The notes below the pieces were generated by a model. The model saw only the letters and a list, made by a program, of their open reading frames with translations, made no database searches and was not told the origin of the DNA. Position numbers and translations under genes: made by a program. This document shows positions 11,285-19,985 of a DNA stretch of 60,424 bases, in pieces; within the stretch, counting starts at the first letter, position 1; every line of letters starts with the position of its first letter. The stretch is taken from the NCBI GenBank assembly GCA_964566175.1, contig CAZMHU010000008.1, positions 1 through 60,424 of the forward strand, written 5' to 3'. Source of the stretch: SIG589 sp964566175. Lineage in GTDB: Bacteria; Bacillota; Clostridia; Oscillospirales; Acutalibacteraceae.

Positions 11285-13252
11285 TTGGACAAGTTTGTTT
11301 TACATTCAAAATACAAACCGACAGGTGACCAACCGCAGGCAATAAAAAAACTTTGCGACGGAATTGAAAACGGTATGTCGGAACAGGTTTTGCTCGGCGT
11401 TACAGGTTCGGGAAAGACCTTTACCATGGCAAATATCATAGCAAACGTTAACCGACCGACGCTTGTGCTCGCACACAACAAAACCTTAGCAGCACAACTT
11501 TGTTCCGAGTTCAGGGAGTTTTTTCCCGAAAACGCCGTTGAGTATTTTGTTTCGTATTATGACTACTATCAGCCGGAAGCATATATCCCCGGCACTGACA
11601 CTTATATCGAAAAAGACTCTTCCATAAACGACGAAATCGACAAACTTCGCCATTCGGCAACCTGTGCCCTTTCGGAACGCAGAGATGTTATAATCGTTGC
11701 CAGCGTTTCCTGCATATACAGTCTCGGCAACCCCATTGACTACCGCAATATGGTAATATCTCTCCGTACGGGAACGAAAAAAGACAGAGATGATCTTGTG
11801 CGAAAACTTGTTGACCTACAGTATGAAAGAAACGACATAAGTTTCACCCGAAACAAGTTTCGCATTCGCGGCGACGTTGTTGAAATTTATCCGTCTTATT
11901 CGAACGATACGGCAATACGTGTTGAATTTTTTGGTGACGAGATTGACCGCATAAGCGAAATCAACACCGTTACGGGACAGATTAAGGCTACTATAAAGCA
12001 TGCCGCCATCTACCCTGCCTCGCACTATATTGTCCCGCCCGACAAGATGGGCGACGCACTCAAACAACTCGAAAACGAAATGGAAGAGCGTGTTAAGTTT
12101 TTCACCGACAACGGAAAACTCATTGAGGCACAGCGAATACGCCAACGCACCGAATATGATATTGAAATGCTGAAAGAAATCGGCACTTGCAAAGGAATAG
12201 AAAACTATTCGCGAGTGCTCTCGGGACGTCCCGCGGGCAGTGTGCCGTTTACGCTGCTTGACTATTTTCCTGACGACTATCTGCTTTTCGTGGACGAGTC
12301 CCACGTTACGCTCCCGCAGGTACGCGGTATGTACGGCGGTGACCGTGCAAGAAAAGAAAACCTTGTTGAATACGGTTTCCGTCTTCCCTCGGCGTTTGAT
12401 AACCGTCCGCTGAATTTTGACGAATTTTATTCGCACGTAAATCAGGCTGTTTTTGTTTCCGCAACCCCCGGCAATTTCGAGCGCGACAAAGCAGAGCAAA
12501 CAGCCGAACAAGTAATAAGACCGACAGGACTGCTTGACCCCGAAATATCGGTTCGCCCGTCGGACGGTCAGATTGACGATTTGGTATCCGAAATAAACCT
12601 TCGTACGGCACAGGGTGAACGTGTGCTCGTAACCACCCTCACAAAAAAAATGGCAGAAGACCTGACCGAATATCTTGAAAACCTAAATATCAGCGTACGC
12701 TATATGCACTATGACATTGAAACGATAGAGCGTATGGAGATAATACGCGATTTGCGTATAGGTAAGTTTGACGTACTCGTCGGAATAAATCTTTTGCGTG
12801 AAGGACTTGATATACCCGAAGTGTCACTCGTTGCCATACTGGACGCCGATAAAGAAGGCTTTTTGCGATCCGAAACGTCGCTTATACAGACAATAGGCCG
12901 TGCCGCACGTAACTCAAACGGCAAAGTAATTATGTATGCCGACAGCGTCACAGACTCAATGGAGCGTGCCATAACCGAAACACAGCGCCGCCGTGAAATT
13001 CAACAAGCGTATAATGAAGCAAACGGCATTATTCCGAAAACGATAAAAAAGGATGTTCACGATATTATCGAAATCGGTGCGGTTGGAGAAAATGTCAAAA
13101 AAGAAAAGCCCGGCAGTCATATGACCAAAGCCGAGCGCGAACAACTTATTCTGCGATTGACAAGAGAAATGAAACACGCCTCAAAAATGCTCGAATTCGA
13201 ACACGCCGCATATCTGCGTGACAGAATTGCAAAACTGCGTGAAGAAAAATAA
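11285..13252 (+). CDS. uvrB: Excinuclease ABC subunit B
   Basis: UvrB is the damage-verifying helicase-like subunit of nucleotide excision repair; it is loaded by UvrA and recruits UvrC. The 655-residue protein has Walker A GVTGSGKT at 38-45, the beta-hairpin region YYDYYQPEAYIPGTDTYIEK near 94-113 and the C-terminal UVR coiled-coil motif (HASKMLEFEHAAYLRDRIAK) that contacts UvrC. The start codon is TTG after AAGGA; no closer ATG preserves the conserved N-terminus. Unusually for Firmicutes, uvrA does not follow; the gene appears monocistronic and ends at a terminator shared with the convergent ATPase gene. Confidence 0.97.
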   Translation: MDKFVLHSKYKPTGDQPQAIKKLCDGIENGMSEQVLLGVTGSGKTFTMANIIANVNRPTLVLAHNKTLAAQLCSEFREFFPENAVEYFVSYYDYYQPEAYIPGTDTYIEKDSSINDEIDKLRHSATCALSERRDVIIVASVSCIYSLGNPIDYRNMVISLRTGTKKDRDDLVRKLVDLQYERNDISFTRNKFRIRGDVVEIYPSYSNDTAIRVEFFGDEIDRISEINTVTGQIKATIKHAAIYPASHYIVPPDKMGDALKQLENEMEERVKFFTDNGKLIEAQRIRQRTEYDIEMLKEIGTCKGIENYSRVLSGRPAGSVPFTLLDYFPDDYLLFVDESHVTLPQVRGMYGGDRARKENLVEYGFRLPSAFDNRPLNFDEFYSHVNQAVFVSATPGNFERDKAEQTAEQVIRPTGLLDPEISVRPSDGQIDDLVSEINLRTAQGERVLVTTLTKKMAEDLTEYLENLNISVRYMHYDIETIERMEIIRDLRIGKFDVLVGINLLREGLDIPEVSLVAILDADKEGFLRSETSLIQTIGRAARNSNGKVIMYADSVTDSMERAITETQRRREIQQAYNEANGIIPKTIKKDVHDIIEIGAVGENVKKEKPGSHMTKAEREQLILRLTREMKHASKMLEFEHAAYLRDRIAKLREEK

Positions 13253-13253
13253 T

Positions 13254-13279
13254 AAAAAGCCGTCTTTCGACGGCTTTTT
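13254..13279. terminator. Bidirectional terminator between uvrB and the P-type ATPase gene
   Basis: AAAAAGCCGTC-tttc-GACGGCTTTTT is a perfect stem with A and T runs on both sides, so it can stop both convergent genes. Confidence 0.9.
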
Positions 13280-13282
13280 ATT

Positions 13283-15874
13283 TTATTTTTTCAAGGATTT
13301 TACAAACTTTACAACTTCACACATAACAAACGGTATTACCGAAAGACCGAGCACGATCATCCACTGTGAAAAACGGAGTGATGACAGCGAGAAAACCGCA
13401 TTCAACGGTGTGAGCATTATAAACAGCAGCAGAGCAACCGAAACCGCTCCCGCTAAGAGCGCTGTTTTATTATTTTTTAAACTGAATACCGACGGTGCGT
13501 TTTCGGTGCGAGCCGAAAGCGAGAAGAAAATTTGCGACAAAATCACAACAGCAAAAACCATCGTCGATGCGACAAAAGAGTTAATGCTGTTACCCAAACC
13601 GAATGCAACGAGCGACAGCACGCCCATAACAACGGCTTGATAAGCAATCGAGGTTATCAGTGTTTTGCTGAAAAGTGTCTGTCTGCGTTGAGGTTTCGAA
13701 AGCATAACTTCCGCTTCGGGTGGTTCCATTCCTATCGCGATAACCGGAATAATATCGGTTATAAGATTTACCCATAAGAGTTGTGCAGCGGTAAGCGGTA
13801 TATCCCCGAAAATTATAACACCAACGAGCATAAGCAAAAGTTCGCCTAAGTTACTGCTTATTAGATAATTCAAAACCTTGCGTATGTTCGAATATATCGC
13901 TCTGCCTTCTTTAACCGAGTTGACAATAGAAGAAAAGTCATCGTCGGTTATTATAATATCTGAAACGCCTTTTGCGACGTCCGTTCCCGTTTTACCCATA
14001 GCACAACCGACATCGGCAGCCATAAGTGCGGGAGTATCGTCAACGCTGTCTCCCGTAACCGAAACACAAGCACCGTTTTCCTGCCACGCCCTTACTATTC
14101 TCAAACGGTCGGCACTTGAAATTCTCGCATAGACGGAATATTTCTCTATATTCTCCGCCAACTCCTCATCGGTCATTGCATCGAGTTCGGTGCCCGTTAT
14201 GAGTTGTGTATCGTCGGTTAAAATACCGAGTCTTCTGCCGAACGCCTTTGCGGTTGCAGGGTGGTCACCTGTTACCATAACTGTGCGTATTCCCGCCTTT
14301 TTACAGTCGTACACGGCACGTACAGCCTCGGCACGAGGTTCATCCGAAAGTCCTATAAGACCCATAAAATTCAAACTGTCCGCAAATTCGTCAGCCGAGG
14401 GGTTCGCGAGGACTTCATCAATCGGCTTGGCGGCAACGGCAATAACACGCAGTGCATCTTCTGCCATTTCGTTAATCGCAGAGGTATATTTTTCAAGACA
14501 GTTTCCGATGCAAAGCGGCAACAAACTTTCGGGTGCGCCCTTAACAATAGCAAAAGGCTTGCCGTTTATCATATTGACTGTTGTCATAAGTTTGCTTTGA
14601 GAGTCGAACGGAACTTCTTCCAAACGCGGATAGAGATTGTCAATATCGAGTTTGCTCTTTTTACATATATTAACGCAAGCCTCGGCAATGCCCATTCCAG
14701 TCGGATCGCCCGACGCCTCGCTTGAATTGTTGCATATCGTCGCAAGTTCCAATATCATCTTGATATCGTCGCCGACGTTTTCATCGAGTTCAACCGTTTC
14801 TCTGCCGTTAAACACCCTTACAGCGGTCATACGATTTTCGGTTAATGTGCCGGTCTTATCGGCACATATTACCGATACACAGCCCATCGTTTCAACCGAA
14901 GAAAGGTCTTTAACAAGAATGTCTTTTGTTATAAGACGCTGTGCGCCAAGCGTTATAATTACCGCAACGGCGGTGGGAATACCCTCGGGAATTACGGCAA
15001 CAGCAAGCGCAATAGAGTCAAGGAAATTATCAATCAATGTGCGTGAAATATCGGGATTGCGGAAGTTGTATATCATGCTGACCGCAAAAACAACAAAACA
15101 GGCAACCAACGTAACGGTGCTGAAAATCTTTGCAAAGGCAAACACGCTCTCTTTAACCGGAATACGCCTTGTTCCGGTCTGTTCGAGTATGGTGCGTTCC
15201 TTTCCGAGTTCGGTCTCTACGCCGGTCGAAACAACAACCGCGGTCGCCGTTCCGTGCGTTACCGAGCATCCGGAATATACCATATTTGCACGCTCGCCCA
15301 ATGGTGTTATATCCTCAAAAATCGCGTCGGCGTTTTTGCTCACGGGAACATACAGCCCTGTGAGCGGAGACTCGTCACAGCAGAGTGCCTGTGCGGTTAC
15401 AAGTCGTGCATCGGCAGAAATATAATCGCCCTCTTTGAGAATAATAACATCACCGGGGACAAGGTGTGATGCGTCCACGACCTTGGTTATACCCTCGCGT
15501 ATTACCGTTGCGGTAGGAGCAGAAATATCCTTCAGCACATCCGCAACATCCTCCGATTTGATTTCCTCATATGCCGTAACGGCGGCATCGATTATTACCG
15601 TCGCAAAAATAAGTATCGGCGGAAAAAATCTGCGGTCATCGGTTATAATCGTTACAACAAGCGAAACCAAGGCTACCGCCAAAAGAGCAATAACCGTAAA
15701 ATTATTAAACTGTGCAAAAAATCTTGACGTGAAAGAAGTCACCTTTCCAAAGGAAAGCGAATTACTTCCGTATGACTGCAATCTCTCCTGTGCTACGGAA
15801 TTTGACAGTCCTTTCTGTTCGTCGGTTTTAAGGCAAGCGGTTATATCGTTTAAACCTTCACTGTGCCATATCAT
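13283..15874 (-). CDS. Ca2+-transporting P-type ATPase (P2A-like), TGES motif altered
   Basis: The 863-residue membrane protein has the layout of SERCA/LMCA1-type calcium pumps: an N-terminal cation-ATPase domain, paired membrane helices, the phosphorylation motif DKTGT at 339-343, PEGIP at 296-300 in M4, SSNLGE in M5 and NLITD in M6. These keep the Ca2+ ligands known from SERCA (Glu in M4, Asn/Glu in M5, Asn/Thr/Asp in M6). In the actuator domain the near-universal TGES reads TGLY (LTGLYVPV, 171-178). The TGES glutamate activates the water that dephosphorylates the enzyme, so turnover should be altered. Start is supported by AGGAGG. It is a single gene with its own promoter. Confidence 0.9.
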   Translation of the reverse strand: MIWHSEGLNDITACLKTDEQKGLSNSVAQERLQSYGSNSLSFGKVTSFTSRFFAQFNNFTVIALLAVALVSLVVTIITDDRRFFPPILIFATVIIDAAVTAYEEIKSEDVADVLKDISAPTATVIREGITKVVDASHLVPGDVIILKEGDYISADARLVTAQALCCDESPLTGLYVPVSKNADAIFEDITPLGERANMVYSGCSVTHGTATAVVVSTGVETELGKERTILEQTGTRRIPVKESVFAFAKIFSTVTLVACFVVFAVSMIYNFRNPDISRTLIDNFLDSIALAVAVIPEGIPTAVAVIITLGAQRLITKDILVKDLSSVETMGCVSVICADKTGTLTENRMTAVRVFNGRETVELDENVGDDIKMILELATICNNSSEASGDPTGMGIAEACVNICKKSKLDIDNLYPRLEEVPFDSQSKLMTTVNMINGKPFAIVKGAPESLLPLCIGNCLEKYTSAINEMAEDALRVIAVAAKPIDEVLANPSADEFADSLNFMGLIGLSDEPRAEAVRAVYDCKKAGIRTVMVTGDHPATAKAFGRRLGILTDDTQLITGTELDAMTDEELAENIEKYSVYARISSADRLRIVRAWQENGACVSVTGDSVDDTPALMAADVGCAMGKTGTDVAKGVSDIIITDDDFSSIVNSVKEGRAIYSNIRKVLNYLISSNLGELLLMLVGVIIFGDIPLTAAQLLWVNLITDIIPVIAIGMEPPEAEVMLSKPQRRQTLFSKTLITSIAYQAVVMGVLSLVAFGLGNSINSFVASTMVFAVVILSQIFFSLSARTENAPSVFSLKNNKTALLAGAVSVALLLFIMLTPLNAVFSLSSLRFSQWMIVLGLSVIPFVMCEVVKFVKSLKK

Positions 15875-15901
15875 AACAGCACCTCCTAATCATACACTCT
15901 A

Positions 15902-15930
15902 ATTTTACTATATAAACCAAAATAAATCAA
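15902..15930 (-). promoter_or_regulatory. Promoter of the P-type ATPase gene
   Basis: TTGATT-N17-TAAAAT on the minus strand, ending about 27 bp ahead of the start codon. Confidence 0.6.
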
Positions 15931-15949
15931 GTACAGTATAAAAATGTGT

Positions 15950-15978
15950 TTTACTATTTGCCGCCGATATGCTATAAT
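15950..15978 (+). promoter_or_regulatory. Promoter of prmA-prfB
   Basis: TTTACT-N17-TATAAT, about 30 bp ahead of prmA, divergent from and adjacent to the ATPase promoter. Confidence 0.55.
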
Positions 15979-16008
15979 CATATAAAATCAACTTATCGGA
16001 GGATAAAA

Positions 16009-16932
16009 ATGGATTGGACGGAAATTGTAATAAGTGTTGCGGCAGAACATAGCGATACTGCCACCGCAATAGCCAATATGGTAGTACCGTACGGCATATA
16101 TATCGAAGATTATTCGGATATGGAAACTCAAGCGCCCGAAATTGCACACATTGACCTTATTGATGAAGAACTTCTCGAAAAAGACAAAACACGCGTTAAA
16201 ATACACATATACTTTGCTAAGGAGGAAAACGCAGCAGAGGCTGTTGCCTTTTTGAAAGAACGACTTCGTGCGTCGGGAATAGACTCAAAGCAGGAACTTT
16301 GCAACGTCAACGATTCCGATTGGTCGGAAAACTGGAAAAAATATTTCAAACCCACCGAAATCGGCAAGCGTCTTGCAATTTGCCCGAGTTGGGAAAAATA
16401 TGACAACAAAGAAAAACGAAAGATTTTAAGCATTGACCCCGGTGCTGCATTCGGCACGGGAACACACGCCACAACAAGTATGTGTCTTGCAATGCTTGAA
16501 AAATATGTATTTGGCAAATGCACATTGCTTGATGTCGGTTGCGGAAGCGGTATTCTCGGTATAGCGGGCGTACTTCTCGGAGCGGCGAGTGCAATCGGCG
16601 TGGATATTGACGAACAGTCGGTAAAGGTATCTCGCGAGAATGCACAAATCAACAATATCGCCGACAAAACCGAGTTTATCTGCGGCAATCTCACCGACAA
16701 AATAAACGGCAAATTTGATATCGTCTGTGCAAATATCGTTGCCGATGTCATAATCGGTCTGTGTGACGGCATAAATGAATATATGAAAGAAGACGGTTTA
16801 TTTATCTGCTCGGGCATAATCGATATGCGTGCAAACGATGTTAAAAATGCCCTCGCGGAAAACGGTTTTAAGATTTTGGAAGAATGCACGGTTGACAACT
16901 GGAACGCATTCGTGACACGAAAGGTAAAATAA
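16009..16932 (+). CDS. prmA: Ribosomal protein L11 methyltransferase
   Basis: PrmA trimethylates lysines of ribosomal protein L11 using S-adenosylmethionine. The 307-residue protein has an N-terminal substrate-recognition region and a Rossmann-type methyltransferase domain with LLDVGCGSGILGIAG near residues 173-187 as motif I, followed by VDIDEQSV. The PGAAFGTGTHATT segment just before it is characteristic of PrmA. The start MDWTEIV is preceded by CGGAGGA at ideal spacing; the frame is open further upstream without support. Its stop is 2 nt from prfB, so the two translation-related genes form an operon. Confidence 0.93.
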   Translation: MDWTEIVISVAAEHSDTATAIANMVVPYGIYIEDYSDMETQAPEIAHIDLIDEELLEKDKTRVKIHIYFAKEENAAEAVAFLKERLRASGIDSKQELCNVNDSDWSENWKKYFKPTEIGKRLAICPSWEKYDNKEKRKILSIDPGAAFGTGTHATTSMCLAMLEKYVFGKCTLLDVGCGSGILGIAGVLLGAASAIGVDIDEQSVKVSRENAQINNIADKTEFICGNLTDKINGKFDIVCANIVADVIIGLCDGINEYMKEDGLFICSGIIDMRANDVKNALAENGFKILEECTVDNWNAFVTRKVK

Positions 16933-16934
16933 AA

Positions 16935-18041
16935 ATGCTTGAATTTGAAGAACAGAGATTAAAACTTGAGGGTATGTCCGACGAACTCAGAGATTTGAAA
17001 GACGCCCTCGCACTTGACAAAGCGGCAGAAGAAATTTCGGCTTTGGAGGCTGCAGCCGCGGCAGAAGGCTTTTGGGACGACACCGAAAACTCCCAAAAAG
17101 TCTTGCAAAAAACAAGCCGCCTAAAGGCAAAGGTCGAGCGTTACACATCGCTTGAGGGATTATACAACGACACTCTGACACTCATAGAACTCGCCAATGA
17201 AGAGGGTGACCTTTCCTTGCTTGACGAGGTCGTTGAGGGCGTTAACGAGTTTGAGGAACGTCTGTCGGCACAGCGCCTTGAAACACTGCTTTGCGGCGAG
17301 TATGACAGCAAGAACGCCATTCTCACCTTCCACGCAGGCGCAGGCGGAACAGAAGCACAGGACTGGAACGAGATGCTGGTTCGTATGTATACCCGTTGGG
17401 GTGAGCGACACGGTTTCACCGTTAAGATGATTGATTTTCTCGACGGTGAAGAAGCCGGACTCAAGAGTGCGGTTTTGCTTATCGAAGGTCTTAACGCATA
17501 CGGCTATTTGAAGAGCGAAAACGGCGTTCACAGGCTTGTTCGTATCTCGCCGTTTGACTCTTCGGGCAGACGTCATACATCTTTCGCATCGCTCGAAGTT
17601 ATGCCCGAAATCGATGACGATGCCGATATTGAAATACGCGAAGAAGACCTGAAGGTCGACACCTACCGTTCGGGCGGTGCGGGCGGGCAGCACGTTAACA
17701 AAACCGAGTCCGCAGTGCGTATAACTCATATTCCGACCGGCGTTGTCGTTGCCTGCCAGAATGAGCGCAGTCAGCACCAAAACCGTGAAGTTGCCCTTAA
17801 AATGCTCAAATCAAAACTTATCGAGATTAAAGAGCGTGAACACCTCGACAAGATTGAGGATATTAAGGGTGTGCAAAAAGAAATCGCTTGGGGTTCGCAG
17901 ATACGCTCATACGTATTTATGCCCTATACCCTCGCAAAAGACCACCGAACCGGTTTTGAAAACGGCAATATAAACGCGGTAATGGACGGCGATATTGACG
18001 GTTTCATAAACGCATATCTCAAAATGCAATCGCAAAAGTAA
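16935..18041 (+). CDS. prfB: Peptide chain release factor 2, frameshift-free
   Basis: RF2 recognises UGA and UAA stop codons and triggers peptide release. The 368-residue protein has the stop-codon tripeptide SPF (RISPFDSSGR) and the catalytic GGQ in YRSGGAGGQHVNKTESAVR. Most bacterial prfB genes carry an in-frame UGA in CUUUGAC near codon 25 and need a +1 frameshift. Here the same place reads CTT GAC in frame (codons 27-28, at 17013-17018), so the full protein is made without frameshifting and the usual autoregulation is absent. Start overlaps the end of prmA closely, indicating coupling. Confidence 0.96.
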   Translation: MLEFEEQRLKLEGMSDELRDLKDALALDKAAEEISALEAAAAAEGFWDDTENSQKVLQKTSRLKAKVERYTSLEGLYNDTLTLIELANEEGDLSLLDEVVEGVNEFEERLSAQRLETLLCGEYDSKNAILTFHAGAGGTEAQDWNEMLVRMYTRWGERHGFTVKMIDFLDGEEAGLKSAVLLIEGLNAYGYLKSENGVHRLVRISPFDSSGRRHTSFASLEVMPEIDDDADIEIREEDLKVDTYRSGGAGGQHVNKTESAVRITHIPTGVVVACQNERSQHQNREVALKMLKSKLIEIKEREHLDKIEDIKGVQKEIAWGSQIRSYVFMPYTLAKDHRTGFENGNINAVMDGDIDGFINAYLKMQSQK

Positions 18042-18063
18042 ATAGATACGCATAAAAAATTTA

Positions 18064-18096
18064 CCCCGACAGAAAAAATCTGTCGGGGTGTTTTAT
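18064..18096 (+). terminator. Terminator of prmA-prfB
   Basis: CCCCGACAG-aaaaaat-CTGTCGGGG followed by TGTTTTATT. A weaker T-rich flank on the other strand means it could also serve the convergent isomerase gene. Confidence 0.9.
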
Positions 18097-18126
18097 TATC
18101 CGTATTTCGGTAAAAGCAAGGTGCGA

Positions 18127-18981
18127 TTAAAACATTTCAGCCAAACGTTTATCCGCGGCTGCCAAATTTTTTATACCCTCGAAAACGGTATCGCTTGTGT
18201 ATGAACGAAGATATGTATCGGCTTCAAGGGTCAAATATCCCGTATAGCCTATGTTTTTCAGTGCCTTTACAACGGCACAAAAATCAATATCCATCGAAAA
18301 AGGAATTTGATGAGAGTCGTGCCAACGGTCGTTATCGTGAATGTGAAGTGCCTGCAGTTTGTCACCGAGTGCGTAAATCATATTTGACGCGCCCGAACCC
18401 GAACCGCGCATTTCGGCATGGCCGATATCAAGACAGGCGACAAAATCGTCATCGTTTACGGCGTCCAAATGTGCCTTGAAACTTTCCGATGTTGCACAGG
18501 CGGCAAAGGTTGACTCGTCCTTGGCATCGTCCCAATTCCACATATTTTCGGTTGCGATTTTAACACCGTATTCCTTTGCAAAAGGTAAAAGCCCCATATA
18601 CATTTCGGCATTTTCTTCGGGCGAATTGTTGTTAATCGGATGTATTACGCAGATTTTACCGCCCGCCTCTGCGGTACATTCGATAGCACGCTTTAAATAA
18701 TCGGTTATGCCCGGCAGAGATGACGGAAACGGTGCGTGTGACTGATTGCAAACTATACCGTTATCCTCGCCGATTTTTTTAAGAGTTCTCGCAAACTTTA
18801 AATAGTCGTTATTCGCCAACGGATGACTGCTTTCAAACATTCTGCGATTATTCCAATCGTATTTACACATTAAAAACATTGAAAAATCCCAAGCGTCAAA
18901 TCCCGCCTTGGCAATATATTCAACCGCCTTTTCTTCGCCTATGAGCGAGGCGGCGGAATTTATTTCGGTTGATGTCTTCAT
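18127..18981 (-). CDS. Sugar phosphate isomerase/epimerase family protein (xylose-isomerase-like TIM barrel)
   Basis: The 284-residue protein belongs to the AP-endonuclease-2/xylose-isomerase-like TIM-barrel family, metal-dependent enzymes that isomerise or epimerise sugars or their keto-acids. Segments carrying likely metal ligands are IATENMWNW, CLDIGHAEM, LHIHDNDRWHDSH and TLEADTY. The substrate cannot be read from the sequence. The start at MKTSTEINS is preceded by AGGGGGAAC; a longer frame would overlap the kinase gene. It lies 22 bp after the PfkB kinase, so the pair probably isomerises and phosphorylates a monosaccharide released by the neighbouring hydrolases. Confidence 0.8.
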   Translation of the reverse strand: MKTSTEINSAASLIGEEKAVEYIAKAGFDAWDFSMFLMCKYDWNNRRMFESSHPLANNDYLKFARTLKKIGEDNGIVCNQSHAPFPSSLPGITDYLKRAIECTAEAGGKICVIHPINNNSPEENAEMYMGLLPFAKEYGVKIATENMWNWDDAKDESTFAACATSESFKAHLDAVNDDDFVACLDIGHAEMRGSGSGASNMIYALGDKLQALHIHDNDRWHDSHQIPFSMDIDFCAVVKALKNIGYTGYLTLEADTYLRSYTSDTVFEGIKNLAAADKRLAEMF

Positions 18982-19003
18982 AAAAGTTCCCCCTGTTTTA
19001 ATT

Positions 19004-19873
19004 TTACAACAAAACTTCTTCTGCCGTGTAATCGGGGATTGCCTCGGTTCTGGAAACCACAAACGCACTTATCTTGCTTGCGGTTTCAAGACAATCGGCA
19101 ATGTCCGCACCCGACAGATATTTATACAAAAACGCGGCTGAAAAACTGTCGCCCGCACCGACGGTGGAAACAACCGTCACTTTCTTTGCTGCAGAGGAAA
19201 AGCCTTTTTCCGCCTTGCAATCATAAGCGTATGAGCCTTCCCCGCCCTTTGTAATAATAATGATTTTTACATTTTTATAAGCCGAACAAATTGCCTTTAT
19301 AACAGAATTGCTATCAAGCACCTCGCCGAAGAGAACCCTTGAAAATTCCGACAATTCCTCGTCGCTTATCTTCAAAACGGTTGCGTTTTCGGCACACATC
19401 AAAATGCTCTCACGGTTTATAAACGGTTTTCGCAAATTGACATCGGCAAAAATATCTTTAAAAGAGCGGCTTTCGAGCAGTGCGGAAAGTTCTCGTCTGT
19501 TGTGTTCTGTTCGCAGTGCAAGCGTACCGAAATAGAGTACGTCAAAATCACCGCAAACAGTCGATGTATCGATATAATCATATGCCGACTCGCAAACGAG
19601 ATTATACGTGGGCACACGCTTTTCATCAAGACTGACGAGGCATTTTCCCGTTTCCATTTCAGACAGCAATGGCACAAAGTCGCCTTTAACGTTTCGGCTT
19701 TTCAAAAAATCAAGTGCTCTATGACCCAAATCATCATCACCGAGAGCCGAAAGCATATATGCTTCCCCGCCCTGTTTGACAAAATGTGCCGCAAAGTTGA
19801 GCGGTGCACCGCCCAAACATTCTTTATCGGGATAGATATCCCACAGCACTTCTCCAAACGATAATATCCGCAT
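19004..19873 (-). CDS. PfkB-family sugar kinase, fructokinase-like
   Basis: This ribokinase-family enzyme uses ATP to phosphorylate a monosaccharide. The 289-residue length is normal. Motifs are GGAPLNFAAHF at 21-31, DVNLRKPF at 144-151, typical of fructokinase-like members, and GAGDSF at 239-244 with the catalytic base Asp242. The start has GGAGA eight bases upstream. It has its own consensus promoter and is followed by the isomerase. The exact sugar (fructose, or another ketose produced by the isomerase) is inferred only by resemblance. Confidence 0.85.
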   Translation of the reverse strand: MRILSFGEVLWDIYPDKECLGGAPLNFAAHFVKQGGEAYMLSALGDDDLGHRALDFLKSRNVKGDFVPLLSEMETGKCLVSLDEKRVPTYNLVCESAYDYIDTSTVCGDFDVLYFGTLALRTEHNRRELSALLESRSFKDIFADVNLRKPFINRESILMCAENATVLKISDEELSEFSRVLFGEVLDSNSVIKAICSAYKNVKIIIITKGGEGSYAYDCKAEKGFSSAAKKVTVVSTVGAGDSFSAAFLYKYLSGADIADCLETASKISAFVVSRTEAIPDYTAEEVLL

Positions 19874-19909
19874 TTAAACATCTCCGATGCACAAAACTTT
19901 ATGCTAAAA

Positions 19910-19938
19910 ATAATACAGCTTTCAGAGAGAAATGTCAA
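19910..19938 (-). promoter_or_regulatory. Promoter of the kinase-isomerase pair
   Basis: TTGACA-N17-TATTAT on the minus strand, about 37 bp ahead of the kinase start. No clear terminator separates it from the upstream DUF4832-like gene. Confidence 0.75.
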
Positions 19939-19985
19939 GAAGTGCAATGACTTTCAATTTTGACTTTAAGGAATATAAAGGATAT

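Noticed and set aside
19939..19985. Terminator after the DUF4832-like gene
   Set aside because: Only short AT-rich complementary stretches are present and no stable stem with a U-run; read-through into the kinase gene is possible.
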